The notes beneath the pieces are model-generated. The model did no database searches. It was not told where the DNA came from and saw only the letters and a list, made by a program, of their open reading frames with translations. DNA of 64,000 bases from Medicago truncatula (Eukaryota > Streptophyta > Magnoliopsida > Fabales > Fabaceae), in contig NC_053047.1 in the NCBI RefSeq assembly GCF_003473485.1, positions 1,565,001 to 1,629,000 on the forward strand. Reading direction: 5' to 3'. Shown here in pieces: positions 24,672 to 35,093 of this stretch. The translations under genes and the position numbers were made by a program. The stretch's first letter is position 1. Each line of letters starts with the position of its first letter.

Positions 24672-26423
24672 TCAGACTGCAGTCACAACTGGAGCTGGAC
24701 CACCCTTATCATCATCAATCTGATTATCTCCCCTGCACCAGTAATAGCCATATAGTATGAGCTGAACAGTTCCAGAGATTACTCCAATACCATTGCTGAT
24801 CTGCAGTAGTCAGTGAAAGTGTATATTAATTAATATGGGTTAAGTATAAATCATTCATCCAATTATTAACTCACAAGTCACAACAATACTATAGGAATAT
24901 AAATTACCAGAACATAAAGGTCAAAGGGATGGAGCAGAGCATATGTTGTCCAGCAAAGTCCATTGAGGAAGTTAAACACAGAGAGCCAGAATGGCATGTA
25001 TTTCACACTCTTAGTCGTTATAACCTTTTTCTGTTGATCATATCATATGTAACAAGTTTAGAGAAAATACTTTATAAGATACAGTATAATTCATATCTGA
25101 ATATAAAGTTATTGGAATAGAAGTTACTTACCATGATTGTAAGAGGAGAAATATACATCAATATGTTGAAGACATCACAAACAATACCAACAATTAAAGA
25201 CCTGCCGGTAGTGCCATGAAATACCAACATTGTTATCAGAACAATGGCAGCAAAGAAAATAGCCTCAAGGAGAAGCCAAAACCCCATATCCTTCTGAAAT
25301 TAGAGAAAAAAAAAGTAGTGAGTAGCAGAAGAATATAAATGGTTACATTAACAAGTGACAATATTTATCATTTTACACAACCATCTCTTAAGTATAAAGA
25401 TAAAACTTATGCGAATAATAACACATCATGAACTTAATTAGGTGATAGAAAGAAAAAACAGAACATTCGAAAATGCCATAATCATAGTGTGAAAGCATAC
25501 ATACCCTTCCTTTCTTGTTGGCATAGATAAAATAGATGGTAAGATAGACAATCATGAAAACAAGTCCAACACCATTGATGGTGACGACCAAAAGGCTGTT
25601 TGGGTGCACAAAAGGCATTCCATAGAATACCCAAAATGCACAATTCAGCAGAGTTGCTAAGTATGGATGAGACTTGAACTCCTCCACATCCTTCTTCTTT
25701 ATAATGGTATAGAAAGTTGGGCTGCAATTCATTCAAATAATTCATTAGTAGTATGTTATAGAAAGTTGAAGAGCCAAAAAAATCAATAGTTAACATCGTT
25801 ATTTTATTGAAGCTTTTAAGACTAATAGTGTAAGTGTATGTTTTTGAAGTTTATCTTTAAAAAAATCAGGATGAGTTTGATGAAATCACTGTGACATTGT
25901 TATTTAATTTTATTGAAACTTCTAAAAATCAGTTTTTCCGAAATTAGATTATATTCAAACTCATCGTTGATCTAAATATAGCTGGTATACTTAGGTTGAT
26001 TCTTTCGTTAAAATAGAATAAAATACCACAAAATCATAATAATAATAATAAAAGTCACAAATAGTAACGATTCAAAATTATATTCACGTAAACAACAAAA
26101 CAAAGTAATAAATAGAGAAAGAGAGAGTTTAATTAGTTACCCTGGTGCGAAGAACAGTCCAAACGAGATAACATTCCCTTCATTCAAAATTTCAGAAAAA
26201 AATCAATCAGAAACATGTATGATTAATCGATTAACACAAAAAGCTAAAATCAATCGTAACTGAACTAAAAACTTCAAAAATCGATTATCAGAAAAAGTTA
26301 AAATTATACTTTATGCATGCATGCATGATAATCGATTATGATAAAAAGTTAAAATAAACTGAAAAGAGAAGAAGAAGTGATTAACAAACCTATGATACCA
26401 ACAATGGTACGAAGATTCACCAT
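24672..26423 (-). CDS. SWEET: SWEET bidirectional sugar transporter (copy B)
   Basis: Six exons (26390-26423, 26141-26177, 25505-25721, 25132-25293, 24908-25030, 24672-24800) encode 233 residues. The first MtN3 repeat contains [20 protein letters not shown] and the second [18 protein letters not shown], with about seven hydrophobic segments and a short acidic tail ending VVTAV. Predicted role: passive sugar movement across the plasma membrane or an organelle membrane; clade II resemblance suggests hexoses. The N-terminus [12 protein letters not shown] is three codons shorter than in copy C. Exon 2 reads FFAPGPTF, where relatives have FFSP.PTF, so the first proline-rich turn is altered. It is most similar to copy C; gene and flanks were duplicated together. 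Confidence 0.92.
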
Positions 26424-28230
26424 TTTTTCTGCACAAAGAATGCGAAACAGAAAACACACTGAAAGAGGAGAGAGAGAAAGAGAGAGTGGAAAGTGTGAGC
26501 GTAGAAGAAGAGTGAGACTATATGCTTATATAGTGTTTTTGTTGCTTGAATAAAAAGTTTGTTGTCATTATCTTTAGTGATAGTTTGTTGCGATTATCTT
26601 TAGTGATAGTTTGTTTTTTTTTTTTTTTGTTTTGTTTTTAAATTTGAAGTTATCTATTTATTTGAAAATTGGATTAGCTCGACTACACGCATTCATATTG
26701 TTACTAATTGCTAAATTATCATATTGAAATCGGATGATTCAAATATATATATTTTTTTAAATTATAAGTTATCTTTTATTTATTTTTTTGGTAGATAGAC
26801 GAAATGGCAAAGCCATTATAAAACTCACACACACAAGTGGAGGTACCGGGGTTCGAACCCCGATCATGGCATCCGGCCTAACAATTTCGGCATTTTAGCA
26901 GTTGAGCTACGACTTCTGGATTTATAAGTTATCTCTTTATTATTATGAAAATTGGATTAACAAGACCGCATGTGTTCATGCAGTTTATAATTGCTGAATC
27001 GTTTGATTGAAATCGAACGGTTCAAATATTAAACAAATATTAATTTTTTTAAATATTAAAAATGTTAATTAATTTTTTTGAATAATCTAACCTCTATTAA
27101 ATAGTTATACAGTCATCCCACTTATTTACCCCAGACATTTCACTTATTCACCTTTTTTCAATTATAGTCACTAGGCTACTTGATAAAAAAATAAAAAAAA
27201 AGTTATACAGTCATCGACGAGGTGAATGCGTGTAGAATAAATCTATATTTATTTATTTTTGTTACAAAAGAATATCCATTATTATTTATTTATTTTGGTA
27301 AAGAAAATCCATTATATATCAAAATTATTGTTGTTGTTATTTAAGCTCATCCAAATTTAAATTTTTGGCATGAGATAGGCGTGTGTGATGAGAAATTCTC
27401 GCTTTAATTCAGTTTCTTTAATTACTTCTTATATATCATCTGTTAGTTTAATTGAATTTAGGATTTATTTTTAATTTTATTTTTAAGGAAATTAAATTTA
27501 GGATTTTTAGAGTTTGCATAATTTTGATCCCATAGCGGAAATCTAGTGGCTGATTAATTACATGATGAGATGCTGGCGTGGCAACTAACGTACGTATTAG
27601 GCAAAAAAAACAAGCTCAATACTTGTTCTTTTACCTTTTTTTTTTTTTTACAGGAACTAGAGGTTAACGCGAATAAAGGATTTAAGGTCATGTTAAGATA
27701 AACGACCTAATTTGCATCATATATATAAGTTATTTTCATAACAAAAAATAAAATAAAGATAAATTAATGTTATATAAACTATGAATTATTTTTACAATCT
27801 ATCTTGGAGTGCTTATAAAAATAAGTTTCTATCTTGGAATACTTTTAAAAATAAGTTGCAATTTATCAAAATTTTATACACTATTTTCATAAGTTCTTTG
27901 AAATAAGTTCATAAATGCTTAGAAAATTTTAAATGGGATAATCTATTAAGACTCTTAAAACTATATGCTTATCTCACTTGCTTATAGTTCTTTTTTTCTT
28001 TCTTAGATGCTAATTTGGATTGAGATTGGTAAAATCAAACTATACCTTTAGCTAAACATTTTAGTATAAAAGTATATATGTCACAAAAAATTTGTTAAAT
28101 TTTAAGTTGGTTCTCGAGAAGTAACACAATCTTCTCTTTTTACGTGGGTTTGAGATCATAGGCAAGACTAAAATAGGTAAGATTAAATGGTAAAATATAT
28201 GATAAATTAATTTTGAGTTAAATATACTTT
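26424..28230. other. Upstream spacer of SWEET copy B
   Basis: The first about 250 bases match the upstream region of copy C (36988-37220). Further blocks (agataggcgtgtgtgatgag, gatgagatgctggcgtggc) recur at 29750-29925 and 37620-37760. It contains the SINE at 26776-26921. No gene is seen. Confidence 0.6.
26776..26921 (-). mobile_element. tRNA-derived SINE with target-site duplication
   Basis: On the minus strand it starts ccagaagtcgtagctcaact (A-box like) and has a B-box, gggttcgaaccccgg, then a T-rich plus-strand end representing the tail. The direct repeat ttataagttatct flanks it at 26762-26774 and 26922-26934. Copy C lacks the insertion at the equivalent place, where ttatct words continue uninterrupted. 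Confidence 0.8.
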
Positions 28231-28234
28231 TATC

Positions 28235-29145
28235 TTTCTACCCTATTTTGGAAGGATGCTTGGTTGGAGGGAACACCGCTTGGTTATATGAGTTAGCTGA
28301 GAATAAATTAGCCACAATAGTGGATGCATTCGTTAGGATGGGGTGCGGGGAGAGGCGTGAAAGTGGTGTAGGAGGTTGTTTGCATGAAAGGAATGAAGAG
28401 CAGGTGAGGAAATGTAGTGAGCTGGTCACATCTATTGTTTTGCAAGACAATGTAGCAGATACGTGGGTTTGAAAGTTCCATTCTTCTAAATGTTATTCAG
28501 TGAGGAGCGCTTATAATTACTTGATTGAGGTGGAGGTAAACAATTCATATGACAACAATAACATTCTTTGATTAAAAGTGGTTCCACTAAAAATCTCTCT
28601 TTTTGTTTGGAGGTTGTTTGTTAATTGCATCTTCGTTAAAGATAACTTGCACGAGAGGGGGGTTCTTAACTACAATGATCAAATGTGTACATGAGGGTGT
28701 GGTGTTAATGAAGATAAGGATCACTTATTTGTAAGATGTTATTGTTTTAGCAGATTATGACCCTTTGGTTGCAAATTGGTTAAGCATTGAAATTGTTTCT
28801 CATGGTTGGTTACCTTTAGAGTAACGATATTTGAACAACCATTTTTTGACAATTATCTTGACAACTTCTTTTTCCTCTCTTTTTATTGGTTAAAAACAAT
28901 GGAGAGAGAAAAAGGAGGAGAGAGAATAAAAACATAATGTGAGTATGAAAAGAGAATTGTCAAAAAGTTGCCACAAAACGGTTGTACAAATATTATTTCT
29001 CTTACCTTTAAGATCATCTCGTGCATTTTGCAGGTCTAAGGAGATTTTCGTCGAAGGTTTGATTGGGTTTGAATATTATTTGGCTTTCATCACTTTTGAT
29101 TATTTAGAAAGAACAAAATGGGTGATTATTTCAACAAAAAAAAAA
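28235..29145 (+). pseudogene. LINE ORF2 C-terminal relic, split by a MITE
   Basis: Plus-strand translation with several stops gives FWKDAWLEGTPLG, a Ser/Tyr-rich piece SVRSAYNYLIEVE, then VPLKISLFVWRLFVN (zinc-binding region) and CGVNEDKDHLFVRCYCF. The match resumes after the MITE as GLRRFSSKV..NIIWLSSLL.IIWKEQN at about 29033-29140. It is not functional. It sits between duplicated SWEET flanks and has no counterpart upstream of copy C. Confidence 0.8.
28819..29001. mobile_element. Mutator-like MITE nested in a LINE
   Basis: A 183-bp element has inverted ends: left gagtaacgatatttgaacaa and right (complement) gagaaataatatttgtacaa. It is flanked by a perfect 9-bp direct repeat ttaccttta at 28810-28818 and 29002-29010. 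Nine-base duplications are the hallmark of the Mutator superfamily. The flanking LINE frame is interrupted exactly here. Confidence 0.88.
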
Positions 29146-31024
29146 GTGTACACCTAATGAAAATTAAGCTTAATTAATTAGTATTTTTTTAAAATTAAGC
29201 TTAATTATAATGATAAAAAAGTACTCCCTGTCAAAGCTTAATTATATGAATATTAACCAATCATGTGTTAAAAAGTGAGTGTTAAAATATGTTGCTAACA
29301 TTTCTTAAAAAATTATCAAAAAGACTAAAACTTAATTTTCTCACATCCGTCCATATCATTATTTTATTTTTTTGAAGTAAACAACCGCCAATTTAATTTC
29401 ATTGTTTCTTAAATACAAAGACCACTAAAATATATTCTAAATGATCCATGCATGCCTCACTTATAAAACATAAAAAACTATCAATATGCAAAATCCTACT
29501 TCTGTTTCAGCCTTAAAGAACTTTTTTTTATTATTATGATATTAGTATGAAATTTCTACGGTCGTATATTAATGACTAATTTCCGTCACCTATAAAATAT
29601 ACAAGTTGAATTATCCTTTTCTACCTTTTTTTTTTCTTCATATGTATGAGGCACAAAACGAAACCCTGACCATATACTTAAGGTTTCGCTTATCACTTGG
29701 ACCAATACACCTTTTTATTTGGACCATATATTTTCTATTATTGAGTCTCAAAGATATGCGTGTGTGATGGTAAATTCTTATTTTAATTTAGGTTTTTTTT
29801 TCTTTTTTTCTTGACACATTAATTTAATTTAGTTTCTATAATTACTACTTATATTATATTTTGGTTTAATTTAAATTTGATCCTTATAGGGTTGTTTTGT
29901 TATATGGATAAGATGCTGGCGTGGCTAACATGATTTTGCGAAAAATAGGAGGTTGATGATTAGGCAAAAAAGGCTGGCAAATAACCTAAAAAAAATCTTA
30001 TATTTTCTAAAAATACAAAAATTTGTTAGTATGTAAACTACGTCATTGGTTTATATTGAGATGCTACTTTGGGTTGCGAATGGTAAAAACAAGTTATTAT
30101 GATTTTAGTTGAAATCTATTAAACCTAAGCAGAAAATTTTATGAAATGAAATTGGTTTTTTCTTTGAGGAGTTATTGAACAAAACACCAATATATCTCAA
30201 CAAGAGGAAAAGTAAATTGAGAAAGTGGGTCGATTTCTTTTGGTATTTTTTTTATGGAGAGATATGATATCTCTCCAAACACTTGAACTTCCCAAAACAG
30301 CCTTAATACTATTAACCATAGTTTAACTTAGCCTGAGAATCTCTCAGAACTATTGATATGATTGAAAATGGAGTTTCTTCTTCGAATGATGAGTATCATC
30401 ATCATGTCCTTCAGTTTCTTCCTCTAGTGGCTTTCTCTCGCACACTCTTTTGTCTGCTGAAAATGTTATTCATATATCTTCCTACTATGTTTTGAGTCTT
30501 TGGTTTCGTATTTCCACCTAACAAAAAAGTTAACAAGGAGTTGCTCATGATTTTATTCTCATCTTCAGAAATTTACCCTCACCATTTTCTTTCGGAAATT
30601 TTTCTATTCTTCCTCAAAAAAAATTAGCAGTTTAATTTTTTGAAAGTGAAAAACTTGTGTAAAAATTAAAAATATTCTTTTAGCATTGACATATTTGAAA
30701 ATAAATCAAGTTTTGATTCCCACGGTTTCCTCTACTTAAACGTGAAGTAATCATATTCGAAACATATCATACATTAAATATGAGAATCTCTTTCAATAAC
30801 CTATTAAGTTTGTCATATTGTGGAAATCTAACTCCTTCCATCAAGCTCAATCCACGTTGCTAAATAAATTTTTTAAAAAAAATCCTCTTAACAATAACCT
30901 ATTGAGTTTAATATTAACTAACATTTATAAATAAATATATTACATGTCAGATCAGCCAACCAAGCATGCATCCATATAGGGTTGGGCTTAGCATAATTTT
31001 CACAACCTATATGTATATTTCAAC
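29146..31024. other. Duplicated spacer, first copy
   Basis: From about 29899 on, this aligns by eye with 37725-39380: shared blocks include agatgctggcgtggctaac, tgaaattggttttttctttg, gagtatcatcatcatgtcct and tttcttcctctagtg in the same order. No gene is seen on either strand. Confidence 0.65.
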
Positions 31025-31451
31025 CAGAATCGTCTCTATGAAATAGGAGGCTCGGCTCTCTATTTAAAATAGGCCTCCAATAAAATAAAAATGCAATTTT
31101 TTTGTGTAGCTAAACTTTATAAAAAAATCAGAATCAGAAAAGCTTCTAAACATGAAACGAAATACAAAAATATTAAGTGAAAAAGAAATGATTGTTGTGA
31201 TTCTTTCAATGAAATAAATTTTCAAATTGATTGATCAAGTGATTATACAAATTGGTGGTGGTTTGATAGTACCAGATTTATGTCCAAATAGGAGAACTAA
31301 AATTTAGAAAAAACTCAAACGTGTAAAGAAGTAACATATATATATTTTATTTAAGTGGAGGTGGGTATTAGAGTTAATTTTTTTCTGAGGCCCATAGCTT
31401 TTGGAGGCTCGGCTTGATTGAGCATCTTGCACTCCCTTAAGGTCGGGCCTG
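31025..31451. mobile_element. hAT-like MITE with 8-bp duplication
   Basis: The ends are cagaatcgtctctatg (left) and caggcccgaccttaaggg (right, complement). A perfect 8-bp repeat atttcaac flanks it at 31017-31024 and 31452-31459, the size produced by hAT transposases. The interior is AT-rich and non-coding. A relative lies at 62685-63022, and an end fragment near 59447. Confidence 0.82.
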
Positions 31452-31872
31452 ATTTCAACAATTTTAAGTATATTTTAATTTAACATGGTTTAGAGAGACT
31501 CGATGCAGATTATGTAGCTTGTTTAGCATCTCTACTTGCAACTTTGTTGAAAAACCTTGGGCTTCATTCTTTGACTAAGTTGTGATTTTACCATCTTTTT
31601 AAATTTAGGGTTTAAATTTAGTGTCAACGCGATCGGAAAGTCTAACTCAAAACCGGCCTCTAAATTTAATGTTGAAGTGTCAGTATGTCTAACTCACAAA
31701 ATGAAATTGTTATGTTAGATTTCATCAGGTTTGAACTCGACCATCGCAATTATGTGTGAGTTTTTTGTCTGCAAACCCAACAACAAAATGTGTTTGAGAC
31801 AATTAAAGAGAGATTTCAGTGATTAGTTTTGCTTTCTAAGAGTAAAAAAATTTGTTTATTAACAGAAATCTA
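31452..31872. other. Continuation of duplicated spacer
   Basis: It matches 39125-39380, for example aacccaacaacaaaatgtgt and gacaattaaagagatttca-like words. In this copy the spacer runs directly into the SWEET relic; in the other it precedes the 3' end of SWEET copy D. No gene seen. Confidence 0.55.
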
Positions 31873-32520
31873 ATACCAACAATTAAAAACCTTTGGGTAT
31901 GGCCATGTAGTGCCAACTCTGTTATCAAAGCAATGGCAGCAAAGAAAACAGCCTCGCTGAGAAGACAGATCCCCACATACTTCTCGAAATCGACTTTAAA
32001 GATCAACATATCCTTATTCAGGCGTTGTGCCTCATCAACCGCCTCATTCGCCACCAAAATACCATCCAAAATCTGCTTACCCTTGACAAAAGCTGACTGA
32101 GAATCTGAGGCCACATTTCCTATAACTGCCTGAAGTCTGTTTGAAAGGATCTTAGCTAACACTTTATACATACACTCAACCAAAGATATGTGTCAGAAAT
32201 TAGTTAAACGTTGAGGACTATCGACCTTTGGAATGAGTGTGATAAACGTTGCATTCACTCCCTTTGTCAACCTGCCGTTACGATGAAATTCCAACAAAAA
32301 ACGCATGAAGTCATCCTTAAATTCTGGCCAAAATTGCTTAATAAAGCCAAAGGTAATACCATCCGATCCTGAGCTCTTGAAACTATCGCAATCCCATATC
32401 GCTTGCTTAACCTCTTCCAACGGAAAAGGATGAGTAAGAGAACGAGACTCCAGCATAGACAACTGACGGAACCATAAATCCTCCACCCCTGGCCGATCCA
32501 AATCAGTAACTTTATAATAA
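31873..32520 (-). pseudogene. SWEET-LINE chimeric pseudogene
   Basis: Read on the minus strand, 32520 to about 31983 is a piece of LINE reverse transcriptase: GSDGITFGFIKQFW, NATFITLIPK, SDSQSAFVKGKQILDGILVA and MLIFKVDFEK, with one TGA (32195-32193) replacing Arg in NFRHIS. Immediately after KVDFEK, and in the same frame, comes SWEET exon 4 sequence: YVGICLLSEAVFFAAIALIT then ELALHG..RFLIVGI, ending near 31873. The join falls within aagt at the normal exon 4 start. To the right, 32521-32580 resembles the upstream sequence of SWEET copy B. So the first half of a SWEET copy appears replaced by LINE sequence missing both its ends. It is not expected to be functional. Confidence 0.85.
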
Positions 32521-32625
32521 GAAGAAACTAGGATGGTTATTTAGAGTTTTTGTTTCTTGAATACAAAGTTTTGTTTTTCAAATTTTGTGATTTTCTTTTT
32601 CGTGAAAGTTTGTTTAATTTGTTTT

Positions 32626-33666
32626 AGGCTTAATACATCCCCCAGTCCCTTAATTTATTTTAATTTTTCAGTTTGGTCTCTTAACTATTAAATGTTTCAA
32701 TTTAGTCTTTATCTTTGTTTTCGTCATCAATTTGGTCCTATTTATTAATTTTAAATCCCTAAAAAAGTAGACCATTGGATAAGGGAAGTTCATCATATCT
32801 TACCGTGTATCACCAACACCTAAGTATCTGAAATTTAATTTTTCAAAATATAATATAAATTCATTTATATTAATTTAGAAATAAATTAATTTAAAAAAAT
32901 TGAAAATTAATTTTCGAAAATAAAAAAATTCAGGATTTTTTTTTTAAATCTGGAAAATTAATTTTAATTTTGAAATAAAAATCTGAACTTTTTCGGAATA
33001 TATTTTCTAATAATTAGCCAAAATCGATTTCTGATAATTATAATTCATATTTTTTTCAGAAATTAAAAAGATTTTAAAAAATTCTGAAATTTAATTTTCA
33101 AAATACACAAAAAGCAAAAATTAAAAATTGGAAAATATTTTAACTTTTAAAATCTGGATACCAATTTAGAAAAAATTCAGATAACTTTTTTCAAAAATTT
33201 TATTTCAGAATTACGATTATTTTAAAAATAATTTTTTCTACAAAATTATGAAGATTTTACGATTTTGGCTAATTATATATTTCGAAAAAGTTCATATTTT
33301 TCCTTCGAAATTAAAAGCCATTTTCCAGAATTATTTTTAAAAAAATCTGCAAAAAAAAAATCCTGAATTTTTTATTTTATGAAAATTAATTTTCAAATTT
33401 TTTTATTTCTAAATTAATATAAAAGAATTTTTATTATTTTTAAAAATTAAATTTCGGATACTTAGGTGGTGGTGATACACGGTTAGATATGATGAACTTC
33501 CTTTATCTAACGGTCTTCTTTTTTATGGATTTCAAATTAATAAAATTGGACCAAATCGATGACGAAAACAAAGATAAGGACCAAATTAAAATGTTTAATA
33601 GTTAAGGGACCAAACTGAAAAATTAAAATAAGTTAACGAACCTGGAGATGGAGATGTATTAAGCCT
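32626..33666. mobile_element. Foldback element with 7-bp duplication
   Basis: A 1041-bp element has inverted arms of roughly 240 bp. The left arm includes aggcttaatacatccccc, tcagtttggtctcttaact and gtgtatcaccaacacctaag; the right arm carries their complements in reverse order. The core is A/T-rich. The direct repeat ttgtttt flanks it at 32619-32625 and 33667-33673. No coding capacity. It is a different family from 1249-2090 but has the same architecture. Confidence 0.85.
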
Positions 33667-33695
33667 TTGTTTTAAAATTTGAAGTTATCTCTTTA

Positions 33696-33950
33696 TTAGT
33701 TTATTATGATGACCCGATAATGCACAGTCACTTTCTTGTTAGAGTTTCTTGATGCAATCTTGGCTTGTAAGGTCTTGTTTCTTGTGAGGTTGAACTTTGT
33801 GAGGGAAGCTTCGGTTATGTGGAAATTGATATTAAAGGGACGATAGGTGATCACTGCTAAGGAGATCAACCAACAAACAAATGAAAGAAAAAGTAGAGAC
33901 ATGATTGTGAGCTTCAAGTTGAATGTAGGAGGATAATAGTTGAAGGCCAT
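33696..33950 (-). pseudogene. Truncated NDR1/HIN1-like (LEA_2) membrane protein gene
   Basis: The frame encodes 84 residues. A short N-terminus (MAFNYYPPTFNLKL) is followed by a membrane segment (about 13-36, IMSLLFLSFVCWLISLAVI), then RPFNINFHITEASLTKFNLT and ASRNSNKKVTVHYRVI, the classic start of the NHL/LEA_2 ectodomain. Family members run to about 200 residues or more, so most of the beta-sandwich domain is gone. The frame ends just after VHYRVI, where SWEET-flank-like ttatctctttattag sequence begins, and a foldback element starts 30 bp further on. NHL proteins act at the plasma membrane in defence and stress; this copy is probably dead. An upstream leader looks intact. Confidence 0.7.
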
Positions 33951-35093
33951 GGTGACTTCTTGCTATGATTTGAGTGATGAGGCTATGAAATCTTATAACT
34001 CTTTCAAATTTTCATTCATATGAACAAATGTGAAGGATATTAGGAATATATATATATAATAGTTGGTTAGAGTTTGTTATTGATTGGTTAGTTAGTTAGT
34101 TATGTTTTTGGAGGGATAGTTAGTTAGTGTTTTTTATAAAGATCAGACATTATAATGACACTAACACACAGACACGATAATAATTTAACGAAATGAAAGT
34201 GATTGAATATAATCATATGTCTCAATGTCCGATTCTCACACATGTTGAACACTGAACACGTCTTCAATCCGATGTGTCGGTGGTAGTTTGAGCTTAGTTT
34301 TTCTGTCCTTGTCTTGCAAATGCCATTTAGGATGGCTGCATTTTATGTGTACGATGAATTTCCAATATGTCTATAAGTTTCATTAGATGAGAGACATATT
34401 TGGATTCTTATCTTATTTACATTATTTTACAACACTCCCACTTGTTTATGAGCTTCATATTTTCCTTTCCCAACATGTGGGTTTTTTTATTTTCAAATTG
34501 ACAAAGTAGTTTTTTGAGTCTGTGAAGTAGAAATATCTGGTCATTTACTAGATGGAGATGAAAGAGATGGAATTGAATCTGATTATTTTATGGATGCAGT
34601 TTTAGAGCTTTTTTTTTTTTTTTTTTTCAATTGTGAACTTAGGTTATATTTCAATAATGAAAACTTATACACTACTTTTCCAAATAATGTGATGAAAATC
34701 AAGCTCCAATGTCGACGTGGCTTTTGACTATAATTGCGGAACTATATACTTACTGCCTTTGAATCTTATAGAAATTTGTTTTTGGACACAATGAACCACT
34801 TAGGTTATTGGAGAAACAGCTCGAAGAACAAAGCTACTCTCACTAAAGAGCATGGATGTACGCCTCATGATAGAGGTTGTGAAAGGTAAAAAATAGCCAA
34901 TTCTTCTCAATAAAACCTTGGAATATGAGAGTATAAATTCAATGAAACTGGAAAAGTAAAAAATAGCAAATTCTTCGCAATAAAATTTGTAATGTCATCC
35001 TAATTTGTAAAAAAATCACCTAGATAAATCCTCTAATAAAATTTGTAATGTCATGCTAATTTGAAAAAAGAAAAAAGAAGTGCCATAATCAGA
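33951..35093. other. Intergenic, 3' of SWEET copy C
   Basis: It contains the leader side of the truncated NHL gene, a ttagttag-rich LTR-like patch at 34050-34135, a weak copy of the gacac repeat at 34140-34265 and a T-run at about 34611-34628. Near 34880-35093 it resembles 24520-24671. No gene. Confidence 0.45.

Noticed and set aside
26790-26925. Functional tRNA gene suggested by A and B boxes
   Set aside because: Read on the minus strand the boxes are too far apart for a plain tRNA, no acceptor stem closes, and flanking duplications show a SINE. The same holds for 55335 and 61900.
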